This document shows, piece by piece, positions 1 to 9,059 of a DNA stretch of 58,786 nucleotides; position 1 is the first letter of the stretch, and each line of letters opens with the position of its first letter. The translations under genes were made by a program, and so were the position numbers. Source of the DNA: an uncultured Bacilli bacterium (GTDB lineage: Bacteria; Bacillota_I; Bacilli_A; RFN20; CAG-449); NCBI GenBank assembly GCA_947629415.1, contig CANRDP010000003.1, forward strand, positions 1 to 58,786. The letters are read 5' to 3'. Below the pieces are notes generated by a model. That model saw nothing but the letters and a program-made list of their open reading frames with translations. It was not told the DNA's origin and did no database searches.

Positions 1-49
1 TTTTATTGTTTTTTAAAACAAATAGTTCCTGCATAAATTCGATTTTTCT

Positions 50-78
50 TTGGTTTCATTTTAAGATAAGTATATAAT
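50..78 (+). promoter_or_regulatory. Putative sigma-A promoter of pepV
   Basis: A TTGGTT hexamer (50-55) and TATAAT (73-78) are separated by 17 bases, about 20 bases upstream of the pepV start. The -35 is a weak match, so this rests mainly on the -10 and the spacing. Confidence 0.4.
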
Positions 79-99
79 AAAAGACATAGGAGAATTGCA

Positions 100-1470
100 A
101 TGATTGATTATAAACAATTGGTGAAAGCACATAAGAAAAATGTCGTGGAAGATTTGAAAAAATGGATACAAATACCTTCCGTTTATGATGAAAATACAAA
201 AGATAAAAATCATCCTTTTGGAAATGAAGTGGCAAAAGCATTGGAATATATTGCTCAATTAGGAGAAAAAGAAGGATTTGAAGTTGATCGATGTGATGGA
301 TATTGCACGGAAATTTCTTATGGAAAAGGGGACATCATTGGTATATATGCACATTGTGATGTTGTTCCCGTTTCTGGAACATGGAAATTTCCTCCTTTTT
401 CCGGGGAAGTTTTTGAGGACAAAATGTATGGACGCGGTACTTCGGATGATAAAGGACCCGCGATGGCTGCTTTTCATGCTCTTTGTGCTTTAAAAGATGC
501 TGGAAGAATTGAAGGATATCAGGTCCGTTTAGTTATCGGCGGAAATGAAGAATCGGGATCTGCCTGTTTAGATTATTATTTTCATAAATTAAAAAAGCCT
601 TATCCAAAATATGGATTTACTCCGGATGGAGATTTCCCTTTAATTTATGGTGAAAAAGGAATTGCAAACTACAAAGTGGAACAGAAGTTGGATTTACCAT
701 TTCTTTCGTCATTACACGGAGGAACTGCTCCGAATAGTGTGTTAGATCATGTTTCGGCAGACATTGTGACAAACGATAATATTGCAAAAGCGGTGAAAGC
801 ATATTTCGGCGCAACAGAATGCGAATATAGTTTAGAAAATAATGGTGAGGGATCTTATCATTTGGAAGTATTCGGAAAAGCTGCACATGGATCGCAACCT
901 AATTTAGGAGTAAATGCAGCATTGGTTTTATTGCGCTTTTTGTCTTTCTATTTCTTGGATGTACGTCTTAGCAATATCGCACAAAGTTATTTTGATGGTG
1001 ATGGTACAACATTGGGAATTTATCATGAAACAAAATTGCTGAAAAATACTACGATTAATGTCGGCTTGATGGACTATAAAGACGGAATTCTTACATATGT
1101 GGTTAATTTCCGTTATCCTGAGAATGTTCAACCGAAAAAAATTATTGAAAAATTGAATAAAATGAATTTGGGAACGCACACATTGCTTTCTTCTTGCAAA
1201 CCTTTACTCGTTGATCCTTATGGACCGATGGTACGAACGCTTTTAAAAGTTTATCAGGTGGAAACAGGAGATGAAAAGACTCCGATAATGACAATCGGGG
1301 GAGGAACCTATGCAAAAGAAAGTAAAAATACAATTGCTTTTGGTTCTCATTTTCCGGGAAGAGATGATCGAATTCACAATTCCGATGAAACGATTCATTT
1401 GGATGATTTAATTGATTCTATGGCTATATATGCGCATGCTATCGATGCTTTGGGAAGATTATGCGATTAA
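100..1470 (+). CDS. pepV: Dipeptidase PepV (M20 metallopeptidase)
   Basis: This is a cytoplasmic zinc dipeptidase that releases amino acids from dipeptides with broad specificity. The M20 signature is complete: the HCD zinc ligands (His85, Asp87), the bridging Asp in GRGTSDDKGP (about 111-120), the catalytic Glu-Glu pair (150-151), Asp176 in TPDGD, and the C-terminal metal His in the FPGRDDRIHNSDE segment. The 456-residue length fits PepV enzymes (about 465). AGGAG sits 8 bases before the ATG. The gene overlaps trmB by 10 bases and leads a run of genes that includes another peptidase, which suggests peptide-based nutrition. Family assignment is firm; the exact dipeptide preference cannot be read from sequence. 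Confidence 0.93.
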   Translation: MIDYKQLVKAHKKNVVEDLKKWIQIPSVYDENTKDKNHPFGNEVAKALEYIAQLGEKEGFEVDRCDGYCTEISYGKGDIIGIYAHCDVVPVSGTWKFPPFSGEVFEDKMYGRGTSDDKGPAMAAFHALCALKDAGRIEGYQVRLVIGGNEESGSACLDYYFHKLKKPYPKYGFTPDGDFPLIYGEKGIANYKVEQKLDLPFLSSLHGGTAPNSVLDHVSADIVTNDNIAKAVKAYFGATECEYSLENNGEGSYHLEVFGKAAHGSQPNLGVNAALVLLRFLSFYFLDVRLSNIAQSYFDGDGTTLGIYHETKLLKNTTINVGLMDYKDGILTYVVNFRYPENVQPKKIIEKLNKMNLGTHTLLSSCKPLLVDPYGPMVRTLLKVYQVETGDEKTPIMTIGGGTYAKESKNTIAFGSHFPGRDDRIHNSDETIHLDDLIDSMAIYAHAIDALGRLCD

Positions 1471-2081
1471 GAAAAAGAAAATGGATGGATTCTCTTCTGG
1501 AAGAAAGTGCCTATCTTCTCAAAGAAGATGATGTTGAAGAATTTTTGAAGAGAACACAAAATCTTGTTTTGGAAATCGGTTCCGGAAAAGGAAAATTTCT
1601 CTTGGAAATGGCAAGAAAAAATCCGGAATGTGAATTTTTAGGTGTAGAAATACAACGTTCCGCATTGGCAATAAGTATAAAGACCATCGGTGAAGAAAAA
1701 AGAAATAATTTGCATTTCATTTGCTCGGATATACAAAAATTATTTTTTAAATTTTCCGATGAAAGTTTGAATGCCATTTATTTGAATTTTTCTGACCCAT
1801 GGCCAAAAAAAAGGCAACAAAAACGTCGTTTGACTTATCCTTCTTTTTTAAAGGAATATTATAGATTATTAAAAAGAGGAGGAAAATTGTATTTTAAAAC
1901 CGATAATGAGGATCTATTTTCGGATAGTCTACATTATTTAAAAGATTCTTCTTTTATTCTCGAATCGATGACAATGGATTATAATGGAGAAGATTCAATG
2001 GATGCATTGACGGATTATGAAATAAAATTTCGCTCACAAGAGAAAAAAATTACTCGTTTTGTGGCAAGAAAAGGAGAATGA
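1461..2081 (+). CDS. trmB: tRNA (guanine-N7)-methyltransferase TrmB
   Basis: TrmB uses S-adenosylmethionine to make m7G46 in the variable loop of tRNAs. The N-terminus MRLRKRKW is the typical TrmB start. The SAM-binding motif LEIGSGKGKFLLEMA lies near residues 36-50. The family hallmark SDPWPKKRQQKRRL, which holds the tRNA-binding and catalytic Asp, lies near residues 111-124. The 206-residue length is normal. The start lies inside the end of pepV, so translational coupling is likely; the ribosome binding site (GGGAAG) is weak. Confidence 0.95.
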   Translation: MRLRKRKWMDSLLEESAYLLKEDDVEEFLKRTQNLVLEIGSGKGKFLLEMARKNPECEFLGVEIQRSALAISIKTIGEEKRNNLHFICSDIQKLFFKFSDESLNAIYLNFSDPWPKKRQQKRRLTYPSFLKEYYRLLKRGGKLYFKTDNEDLFSDSLHYLKDSSFILESMTMDYNGEDSMDALTDYEIKFRSQEKKITRFVARKGE

Positions 2082-2082
2082 T

Positions 2083-3129
2083 ATGGATAAACAATTACTT
2101 GAAGATTTAACTCAGCTTTTCGGCCCTTCCGGGCACGAAGAAGATGTTGCCAAATATCTTAGAAAAAGATATGAAGAAATGTCACTTGAAGTACAACGGG
2201 ATCCTTTTGGAAATATATATGGAATAAAACATTCCAAGAAGAAAAATACAAGAAGAGTACTTCTTCTATCCCATATGGATGAAGTAGGATTCGTGGTTAC
2301 CGGATTTTTGGAAAATGGCTGTGTGAAAGTTTCTCCATTAGGAGGATTCAATGTGGAAACGATCCTAGCTTCCCGAGCAATATTAAAAAAACAGAACGGA
2401 GATTTTTTATATGGTACGGCTTCAGCCTTGTCTCCACATTTATTTCAAGGAAAAGAAAATGAAAAAACATCGATTGAAAATATGAGTTTTGATTTTGGAT
2501 TTCTTTCCAAAGAAGAGGCAAAAAAGGAGATTACTATCGGAGATCCGATTCTTTTGGAAGGGAAATTTTCTTTTTTGAATCACGGAAAAAGAATATTATC
2601 AAAAGCTTTGGATGACCGAATGGGACTTGCTATGGGAATAGAAGCCGTAAGAAATGTGCAAAAAGAATTACCTTACGAGTTATATTTAGGCGGAAGTATG
2701 CAGGAAGAAGTCGGACTTCGCGGAGCACATTCCGCCGGGGAATTCGTTCATCCGGATTTAGCAATTGTCGTGGATTGTTCTCCGGCAACCGATCAGGAAG
2801 AAGGCTCTTTAGGAAAAGGGGTTTTACTGCGGGTATTTGATCGATCTATGATTGCAAGAAAAGAATTAATTGCTTTTCAAAAGAAGTGTTTGGAAGAAGT
2901 GCAGGTCCCTTATCAATATTATATCGGTAAAGGTGGTACCGATGCCGGGGATTTACACCGTGTTCGGGAAGGAATCCCAACACTGACGTATTGTTTATGT
3001 GCTCGGGCAATTCACACTCCCTCCAGTGTTTTGGATGTGAGTGATTTTGAAAATGCTGTTCGAGGATTAACGCATATTTTGGAATCTTTAGAGGAAAAAG
3101 ATTTGGCAAATTTTCGCTACGAAAATTAG
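2083..3129 (+). CDS. M42 family metallo-aminopeptidase (glutamyl aminopeptidase/endoglucanase M type)
   Basis: This is a co-catalytic metal peptidase of the M42 (tetrahedral aminopeptidase) family, which trims N-terminal residues from short peptides in the cytoplasm. It shows the metal ligands in SHMDEVGF, ALDDRMG and MQEEVGLRGA (the Glu-Glu pair), then VVDCSPATD and the C-terminal GGTDAGDL and AIHTPSSV blocks. I start it at 2083, where AAGGAG precedes the ATG by a good distance; an upstream TTG at 2059 would overlap trmB and lacks a site. The gene follows trmB by one base. Substrate preference among M42 members is uncertain. Confidence 0.9.
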   Translation: MDKQLLEDLTQLFGPSGHEEDVAKYLRKRYEEMSLEVQRDPFGNIYGIKHSKKKNTRRVLLLSHMDEVGFVVTGFLENGCVKVSPLGGFNVETILASRAILKKQNGDFLYGTASALSPHLFQGKENEKTSIENMSFDFGFLSKEEAKKEITIGDPILLEGKFSFLNHGKRILSKALDDRMGLAMGIEAVRNVQKELPYELYLGGSMQEEVGLRGAHSAGEFVHPDLAIVVDCSPATDQEEGSLGKGVLLRVFDRSMIARKELIAFQKKCLEEVQVPYQYYIGKGGTDAGDLHRVREGIPTLTYCLCARAIHTPSSVLDVSDFENAVRGLTHILESLEEKDLANFRYEN

Positions 3130-3142
3130 AAAGAGGTAAATT

Positions 3143-4243
3143 ATGTTGGAAGTAGAAAAGAAAGCAAAAGGATTGATTCATCGCTTAACAAATGAAACTT
3201 TTCAATTTGATCCGCGATTAAAGGAAGGTTTTTTTACCGCGAACTATTTTTTGAAAACAAGAAAAATCGTCATGGAAAATATTCCGAATCAGAAAGTGAC
3301 CATGCAATTTTTCCAAAGAGAAGATGATGTCATGCTTTGTGGGATAGATGAAGCAATTGCTTTAATTCAGTGCTTTGCAGAAAATCCTGAAAATTTGGAA
3401 ATCGAAGCATTAAATGATGGTGATATGATTTCCAACGGAGAACCGGTATTGAAAATAACAGGACGATATGAAGATTTCGGTTTTTTGGAAAGTATGATTG
3501 ATGGAATTTTGGCACGTCGCAGTTCTGTGGCAACCAATACTTATCGAGTTTTGAAAGCCGCGAATGGGAAGGCCGTTATCAATATGGCCGATCGTCAGGA
3601 TGAATATCATACCCAAATCGGAGATGGTTATAGTGCTTATGTTGCGGGATTAAAGCTTGATTCTACCGATGCCATGGGCTATTGGTGGGGTGGAAAAGGT
3701 ATGGGAACAATGCCTCATGCTTTGATTCAAATCTGCGGAGGCGATATTTTAAAGGCTGCGGATTTTTATCTGAAAACATATCCCCAGGAAAAGGTCACGG
3801 CATTAATCGATTATCATAATAATGTTGTTGCGGATTCACTTATGATTGCTCGTCATTTGAAAGAAAGATTAAATGCGGTGCGAATCGATACTTCCAAATC
3901 CTTGATTGACCATTATTTTGATGATAAAGATACATCATCTTTTGATCCACACGGAGTATGCAAAGAATTGGTTTTTGCGCTACGAGAAGCATTAGATAAA
4001 GAAAACTTTACTTATGTGAAAATTATTGTTTCCAGCGGTTTTGATGCCAAAAAAATTCAAGAATTTGAAAATGCACATGTTCCCGTGGATACTTATGGCG
4101 TAGGCACAAATTTAGTGAAAATTTCCGTTGGTTTTACCGGTGATCTTGTGGAATTAAACGGAAAAAGCGAGGCAAAAGAAGGAAGAAAAAATGTTTTTTC
4201 CTCTCGATTGGAAAAAGTAAAATTAAACAAAAGAGAAAAATAA
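3143..4243 (+). CDS. pncB: Nicotinate phosphoribosyltransferase
   Basis: This enzyme joins nicotinate to PRPP to give nicotinate mononucleotide, the entry step of NAD salvage. It is the short form (366 residues) found in many Bacillota and archaea. Family blocks visible are the N-terminal FDPRLKEGFFTANYFLKT, the GLKLDSTDAMGYWWGGKGMGTMPHA stretch (roughly 170-192), and the C-terminal VDTYGVGTNLVK phosphate-binding loop. AGAGG precedes the ATG. It follows the M42 gene by 13 bases and is probably cotranscribed with it. Confidence 0.92.
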   Translation: MLEVEKKAKGLIHRLTNETFQFDPRLKEGFFTANYFLKTRKIVMENIPNQKVTMQFFQREDDVMLCGIDEAIALIQCFAENPENLEIEALNDGDMISNGEPVLKITGRYEDFGFLESMIDGILARRSSVATNTYRVLKAANGKAVINMADRQDEYHTQIGDGYSAYVAGLKLDSTDAMGYWWGGKGMGTMPHALIQICGGDILKAADFYLKTYPQEKVTALIDYHNNVVADSLMIARHLKERLNAVRIDTSKSLIDHYFDDKDTSSFDPHGVCKELVFALREALDKENFTYVKIIVSSGFDAKKIQEFENAHVPVDTYGVGTNLVKISVGFTGDLVELNGKSEAKEGRKNVFSSRLEKVKLNKREK

Positions 4244-4330
4244 AAATAATTTCCAGAGAAAAATTTTTTGAGGATAACATAATCGTTATAATAAAAAATT
4301 AAACCTAAGCACAAGAAAATGAAAATGACC

Positions 4331-4358
4331 TTACAAACGAAAAAAAATATTTTATAAT
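4331..4358 (+). promoter_or_regulatory. Putative sigma-A promoter of pfp
   Basis: TTACAA (4331-4336), a 16-base spacer and TATAAT (4353-4358) lie 24 bases before the pfp start, downstream of the pncB stop. A second TATAAT at 4287-4292 has no well-spaced -35. Confidence 0.45.
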
Positions 4359-4382
4359 GAAAAAAGAAGGAGATCAAACAAT

Positions 4383-5606
4383 ATGAAAAATATAATTGTC
4401 GGTCAGTCTGGTGGCCCAACATCTGTCATTAATTCTTCTTTGTTAGGTGTATTTAAAACTGCGAAAGATTTGAAATGTGACAAAATTTACGGAATGGTTC
4501 ATGGAATTAAAGGTTTATTGGATCGAGATGTCGTGGATTTAAGACAACAAATCAAATCGGATTTAGATATGGATTTATTGAAAAGAACTCCATCTTCTTT
4601 TTTGGGATCTTGCCGTTATAAATTGCCGGATATTGAAGGTAATGAAGAAACTTATGAAAAGATTTTCAAAATTCTGAATGAATTGGAAATTTATGCTTTC
4701 TTTTATATCGGTGGAAATGATTCCATGGATACAATCAAAAAATTATCGGATTACGGTGAAAAAATCAAAAGCCCGATTCGTTTCATGGGTGTTCCGAAGA
4801 CAATCGATAATGATTTGGCCATGACGGATCATACTCCGGGTTATGGAAGCGCCGCAAAATATATTGCTGCAACCATGAAAGAAATCATTTGCGATGGTTT
4901 GGTTTATGATTATCCAGTTGTTACCATTGTGGAAGTTATGGGAAGAAATGCCGGATGGTTAACGGCGGCAGCGGCTTTGGCAAAAGGTGAGGATTGCAGT
5001 GGTGTCGATATGATTTTCTTACCTGAAATACCATTTAACATTGATTTATTTTTGAAAAAGACCGGAGAATTGTTAAAAGAGAATCGCTCAATTGTTATTG
5101 CTGTTTCCGAAGGTGTGAAAGTAAAGGATGGCCGATATGTTTGTGAATTAGCGGATCATGTAGAATACGTGGATTCCTTCGGTCATAAACAACTATCCGG
5201 GACCGCTCGTTATTTAGCTTCTCGTGTAGCAACTGCCTTTAATGTAAAGACAAGAGCAATTGAATTATCATCCTTACAGCGATGTGCGGCACATATGACT
5301 TCTCGAATTGATATTACCGAGGCATTCAATACCGGTGGTGCGGCAGTGAAAGCAGCTTTGAATGGATTATCCGGACATGTGATTACTTTAAAAAGAGTCA
5401 GTGAAGATCCCTATATGTGTATTACCGAACCTGCGGATGTTCATTATATCGCCAATGTCGAAAAGAAAGTACCTTTGGAATGGATCAGCGATGACGGAAC
5501 CTTTGTCAAAGAGGAACTTGTTCATTACATTCGCCCTTTGATTCAAGCGGAAATCGCTCCATTATGGGTTGATGGATTACCAAGACATTTGAAATTAGTG
5601 AAATAA
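4383..5606 (+). CDS. pfp: Pyrophosphate-dependent 6-phosphofructokinase
   Basis: This phosphorylates fructose 6-phosphate to fructose 1,6-bisphosphate and is the committed step of glycolysis. The N-terminal GQSGGPTSVINSS loop is the phosphate-donor site. GGNDSMD at about residues 112-118 replaces the GGDGS of ATP-type enzymes, and the PKTIDND motif carries the Lys that marks pyrophosphate-using members of the family. The 407-residue length fits PPi-PFK rather than the 320-residue ATP-PFK. The start is set by GAAGGAG upstream of the ATG. It is followed by a strong terminator, so it is likely a single-gene unit. PPi use is inferred from the diagnostic residues. Confidence 0.9.
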   Translation: MKNIIVGQSGGPTSVINSSLLGVFKTAKDLKCDKIYGMVHGIKGLLDRDVVDLRQQIKSDLDMDLLKRTPSSFLGSCRYKLPDIEGNEETYEKIFKILNELEIYAFFYIGGNDSMDTIKKLSDYGEKIKSPIRFMGVPKTIDNDLAMTDHTPGYGSAAKYIAATMKEIICDGLVYDYPVVTIVEVMGRNAGWLTAAAALAKGEDCSGVDMIFLPEIPFNIDLFLKKTGELLKENRSIVIAVSEGVKVKDGRYVCELADHVEYVDSFGHKQLSGTARYLASRVATAFNVKTRAIELSSLQRCAAHMTSRIDITEAFNTGGAAVKAALNGLSGHVITLKRVSEDPYMCITEPADVHYIANVEKKVPLEWISDDGTFVKEELVHYIRPLIQAEIAPLWVDGLPRHLKLVK

Positions 5607-5617
5607 AAAAAGCTCAT

Positions 5618-5648
5618 AAAAAACCACGAAAAAAATCGTGGTTTTTTT
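5618..5648 (+). terminator. Rho-independent terminator after pfp
   Basis: The inverted repeat AAACCACG / CGTGGTTT, with a short A-rich loop, is followed directly by a run of T. It lies 12 bases after the pfp stop. Confidence 0.85.
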
Positions 5649-5783
5649 AAAATGTATCATAAACTTAAAAAAAATAGCGAAAAATATTTTTAGAAAAAAA
5701 GACATCAAAAAAAAGAAGGAACAAAATTTTTTGTATTGGAAACAAGTTTCCGAAGATTTTACATATTTTATATTGGTGATTCA

Positions 5784-7040
5784 ATGAAAATCTATTTTAT
5801 CGGTATCAAAGGAAGCGGTATGGCAAGTTTGGCCTTACTTTTAAAGCAAGACGGGTATTTTGTTTTTGGAGAGGATGTCTCGGATTTCATATCAACTCAG
5901 GAAGAATTGGAAAAAGAAAATATTTCCATTCTTCCCTTGAATAGTTTTCCAAATATCGATGCGGATTTTTTTATTGTGGGACATGCTTTTGAAGACACAA
6001 AAAAAATATTGGAAGAGCAAAAAAAGAAATATACTTTTTATAATCGTTTTTTGCAAAGCTATTTAAAAAAAGAGCCGGTCATTTCCATTGCAGGAAGCCA
6101 TGGTAAAACAACATGTGTCGGGTTGATTGCACATCTTTTGGATGCATCTTTTTTAAGAGGAGACGGACATGCGAAACGAAGAAAGAGTAAATACTTTTTT
6201 TTGGAATCCTGTGAATACAAAAATCATTATTTTGCTTATTCTCCAAAAGAAATTATTTTATTAAATGTGGATTATGATCATGTTGATTTTTTTAAGAGCA
6301 GAGAAGAATATGAAGAAAGTTTTCGCATTTTTTTAAAGAAAGCAACATCCGTTTATTTACCATATAAAGAAAAACACTTGTTATCTCCTTTTCACCATGC
6401 GATTACCTTTGGTGAAGAAGATGAGGCTACTTATTCTTATAAAAATATTACCATGAATGAAAAAAATTTGAATTTTTCCATTTTTTATCGAGGAAAAGAA
6501 GTAGAAAGAATTCATACCATACTGAAAGGAAAACAATTTATCCCTTTATTAACGGTTTGCTATGCGTTTTGTAAAGAACATCTGGAAATTTTTCCAACGG
6601 ATAAAATGGATACTTTTTCTTTGGCTTCCAGACGATTTAATATTGAAAAAGTAGAAAATCAAATTCTTATTGATGATTATGCCCATCATCCCAATCAGAT
6701 CCGTCTGCATTATGAAAATCTTTGTTATTTATATAAGAAAAGAAAGAAAATCGCTATTTTTGAAGGAGATCGTTATTCAAGAGTTTTTGCATTGAAAAAA
6801 GATTTTGAAAAAGTATTGTCGCTTTTTGATGAAGTATATCTATTTCCTTTGGCAAAAATGCAAGAAAATGAAGGAAAAGACGATCGTATTCTTCATATAA
6901 AAAACGCAAAATATATTTTATCGATAAAAGAAATTCTTTCCCGATGGGATTTTCAAAAAGAATATGTCTTTTCTTTTATGTCTTCAAAGGAAATGAAAAA
7001 AGAAAAAGATATCTTGAAAAATGCAATACAAAAAAAATAA
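5784..7040 (+). CDS. murC: UDP-N-acetylmuramate--L-alanine ligase (MurC-type)
   Basis: This is a Mur ligase of cell-wall precursor synthesis, adding L-alanine to UDP-MurNAc with ATP. It has the N-terminal nucleotide-binding motif GIKGSGMASLALL, the P-loop AGSHGKTT (about residue 100), the DYDHVDFF block of the central domain, and the C-terminal DDYAHHP and EGDRYSR motifs typical of MurC. At 418 residues it is somewhat shorter than most MurC (430-460). I chose the ATG at 5784 with GGTGA upstream; a longer reading frame from a TTG at 5736 would add 16 residues before the conserved start. No other mur gene is close by. Mpl-type recycling ligase is a less likely alternative. Confidence 0.85.
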   Translation: MKIYFIGIKGSGMASLALLLKQDGYFVFGEDVSDFISTQEELEKENISILPLNSFPNIDADFFIVGHAFEDTKKILEEQKKKYTFYNRFLQSYLKKEPVISIAGSHGKTTCVGLIAHLLDASFLRGDGHAKRRKSKYFFLESCEYKNHYFAYSPKEIILLNVDYDHVDFFKSREEYEESFRIFLKKATSVYLPYKEKHLLSPFHHAITFGEEDEATYSYKNITMNEKNLNFSIFYRGKEVERIHTILKGKQFIPLLTVCYAFCKEHLEIFPTDKMDTFSLASRRFNIEKVENQILIDDYAHHPNQIRLHYENLCYLYKKRKKIAIFEGDRYSRVFALKKDFEKVLSLFDEVYLFPLAKMQENEGKDDRILHIKNAKYILSIKEILSRWDFQKEYVFSFMSSKEMKKEKDILKNAIQKK

Positions 7041-7044
7041 TAAA

Positions 7045-7068
7045 AAAGCGGTTTTTCATAACCGCTTT
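7045..7068. terminator. Bidirectional terminator between murC and ackA
   Basis: A perfect 9-base stem, AAAGCGGTT / AACCGCTTT, with a 6-base loop and A/T flanks serves the two convergent genes on either side. Confidence 0.85.
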
Positions 7069-7087
7069 CTTTAAAAAAAGATATGTT

Positions 7088-8284
7088 TTAGATATTTAAT
7101 AATCGAACGACATCCCGGGCAATCATTACTTCTTCATCGGTAGGAATTACTACGACTTTGATTTTACTATCGACGGCAGAAATGATACTTTCTTTTCCAC
7201 AGGCACTGTTATTTAATTCCGGAGCCAATTGGACGCCCAAAGCATCTTTAATTTGATCGCAGATCATTGCACGATATTCGGGAGCGTTTTCACCAACACC
7301 GGCAGAGAAAATAATCAAATCACATCCACCGAGTCGGACATAATATTGACCGATGTAATCGGCAATACGACGAATATACATTTTTATGGCCAATTGGGCT
7401 CTTTCATTTCCTTCTTGTGCCGCGGCAGTAACATCCCGACTATCATTGGAAACACCGGAAATTCCTAGTAATCCGGATTTTTTATTGAATTCTTGATAGA
7501 TATCTTCCGCGGATTTTCCGGTTTGGCGAACAAGATAAGGCATGACGGAAGCATCAATATCACCGGTTCTTGTTCCCATCATAACACCGGCAAGAGGAGT
7601 TAATCCCATTGAGGTGGTAACGCATTTTCCGTCTTTGATGGCACATAAGGAAGCACCGGAACCAATGTGGCAAGAAATAATTCGTGGATTTTTGATTCCT
7701 TTAAGATATTTCAGTCCTTCTTGAGAAAGATATTTATGTGAAGTACCATGGGCACCGTATTTCCGCACCATATATTTTTCATAATATTCATAAGGACAAG
7801 CATACATGTAATCTTCCGGTTCCATGGTTTGATGGAAAGCCGTATCAAAAACAGCAACTTGTTTTACTTCGGGTAAAGCCTCTTTAAAAGCACGGAAGCC
7901 AACCAAATGCGCGGCATTATGTAATGGTGCCAAAGGAATTAAAGATTCAATGATTTTTTCGGTTTTATCATCAAAAACCGCGGAATCACTAAAATAATGT
8001 CCTCCTTGAACAATTCGATGACCGACGCCTTTTATTTCCGATAAACTGCGAACAATACCTTGTTCAACTAAAGAATCCAGAAGCATATTGACGGCTATAC
8101 CATGATCTTTGATGGGACAGACTACCTCGGATTTTTCTTTTCCTGTCGGTTTTAAAATAAAACGACCACTGGGTTCTCCGATTCTTTCCAAAAGGCCGGA
8201 ACAAATAACTTTTTCTTCCGGCATCTCATATAGTTTAAATTTTAAAGATGAGCTACCGGCATTTACTGCAAAAACTTTTGACAT
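7088..8284 (-). CDS. ackA: Acetate kinase
   Basis: AckA interconverts acetyl phosphate plus ADP with acetate plus ATP, the energy-yielding end of acetate fermentation. Visible motifs are the N-terminal VNAGSSSLKFKLY, the catalytic region around FDTAFHQTM, GAHGTSHKY, the glycine-rich SCHIGSGASLCAI, and TRTGDIDASV. The 398-residue length is exactly typical. I start it at the ATG at 8284, 7 bases after AAGGAG; the in-frame ATG at 8290 lies too close to that site. No pta lies next to it, so phosphotransacetylase must be elsewhere. A consensus-like promoter lies just upstream. Confidence 0.96.
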   Translation of the reverse strand: MSKVFAVNAGSSSLKFKLYEMPEEKVICSGLLERIGEPSGRFILKPTGKEKSEVVCPIKDHGIAVNMLLDSLVEQGIVRSLSEIKGVGHRIVQGGHYFSDSAVFDDKTEKIIESLIPLAPLHNAAHLVGFRAFKEALPEVKQVAVFDTAFHQTMEPEDYMYACPYEYYEKYMVRKYGAHGTSHKYLSQEGLKYLKGIKNPRIISCHIGSGASLCAIKDGKCVTTSMGLTPLAGVMMGTRTGDIDASVMPYLVRQTGKSAEDIYQEFNKKSGLLGISGVSNDSRDVTAAAQEGNERAQLAIKMYIRRIADYIGQYYVRLGGCDLIIFSAGVGENAPEYRAMICDQIKDALGVQLAPELNNSACGKESIISAVDSKIKVVVIPTDEEVMIARDVVRLLNI

Positions 8285-8308
8285 ATACATTCTCCTTGTA
8301 ATAATTTC

Positions 8309-8337
8309 ATTTTAATATAAGTTTTTTTCGATGTAAA
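8309..8337 (-). promoter_or_regulatory. Sigma-A promoter of ackA
   Basis: On the minus strand TTTACA (8337-8332), a 17-base spacer and TAAAAT (8314-8309) lie just upstream of the ackA ribosome binding site. Confidence 0.6.
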
Positions 8338-8350
8338 GAAACGATAAAAC

Positions 8351-8401
8351 TTCATAAAAAATTTATGCCTTAATTTACTTTTAAAAAAAATTTTTTATGA
8401 A
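8351..8401. repeat. 14-bp perfect inverted repeat between ackA and the VanZ-like gene
   Basis: Arms 8351-8364 (TTCATAAAAAATTT) and 8388-8401 (its exact reverse complement) enclose a 23-base loop. The stem is nearly all A/T, so it would be a weak terminator for the upstream minus-strand gene, or a structure in the ackA leader region. Confidence 0.5.
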
Positions 8402-8404
8402 AAA

Positions 8405-8890
8405 TTAAAATTTCCATCGCTTTTTCAAAATAAGAAAAAAGAAAAGAAAAAGCAAAGTAGCAAGAAAAAATCCTGAACTATCCAGTGCCACATCGGAAAA
8501 AGATGGAAAGCGATGAACTGCGATATTTTGAAAAAGGAATTCGGTCAAAAATATAAAAATCATTCCGCTTCCGACATGAAAAAAAAGAAAAATAGGAAAA
8601 GTTTTTTTCTTGAAAACGGAAAGATAAAAATAAAAGGATATACTCCCCAGAAGAAAGAAATATCCGAAATGACCGATTCCTTTTCGCACGAAAATTTTAA
8701 AAGATAAATCGCAAGGTAATTTTTTCTTAAAAATCAAGTAAAAGAGGACAGAAAGAAGTAACCGAAATGTATTGGATGAATTTGCGGATACTTTTCCGTC
8801 TTTTAAGGATTCGTAACTGAAAAAAAAGAGAAGGAAAATGTAAATGCTTCCGAAAATTATTCGAGAAAAGAAATAAATTTTTTTTGACAT
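8405..8890 (-). CDS. VanZ-like membrane protein
   Basis: This is a 161-residue membrane protein with about four hydrophobic spans (roughly 7-25, 38-54, 71-91 and 98-115) plus a final C-terminal span. It carries the VanZ-family pattern: a FVRKGIGHFGYFFLLG stretch in the middle and a Glu/Gln-containing span leading to RFPSFSDVALDSSGFFLA. VanZ homologues are tied to low-level teicoplanin resistance in enterococci, but the biochemical role of most is unknown. It lies upstream of ackA on the same strand with 120 bases between. A second VanZ-like protein is at 35605-36111. Confidence 0.75.
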   Translation of the reverse strand: MSKKIYFFSRIIFGSIYIFLLFFFSYESLKDGKVSANSSNTFRLLLSVLFYLIFKKKLPCDLSFKIFVRKGIGHFGYFFLLGSISFYFYLSVFKKKTFPIFLFFHVGSGMIFIFLTEFLFQNIAVHRFPSFSDVALDSSGFFLATLLFLFFFLILKKRWKF

Positions 8891-9059
8891 ATCACTTTAT
8901 TCTATTTCTTTTCTTTTTTTTGGTGATTTTTTTCTTTGTATTTGATGTTCTTTGATAAAGAATTCATGAAAATAGAGTTAAACTTTGAAAAGAATTTATT
9001 TTTTCCATTTGCTTTGGTAAAATAATTATGGCATGAGCCTTTACTTAAGGAGCAATGAA

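Noticed and set aside
4268-4292. TTGAGG and TATAAT as a promoter of pfp
   Set aside because: The spacer is only 13 bases, too short for sigma-A; the pair at 4331-4358 fits better.
8351-8401. The 14-bp AT-rich inverted repeat as an insertion-sequence end
   Set aside because: No open frame fits between the arms (23-base loop); it is a local hairpin, not an element.
9033-9059. An earlier start for glgB at 9033
   Set aside because: It has no Shine-Dalgarno, whereas AAGGAG is well placed for the ATG at 9060.
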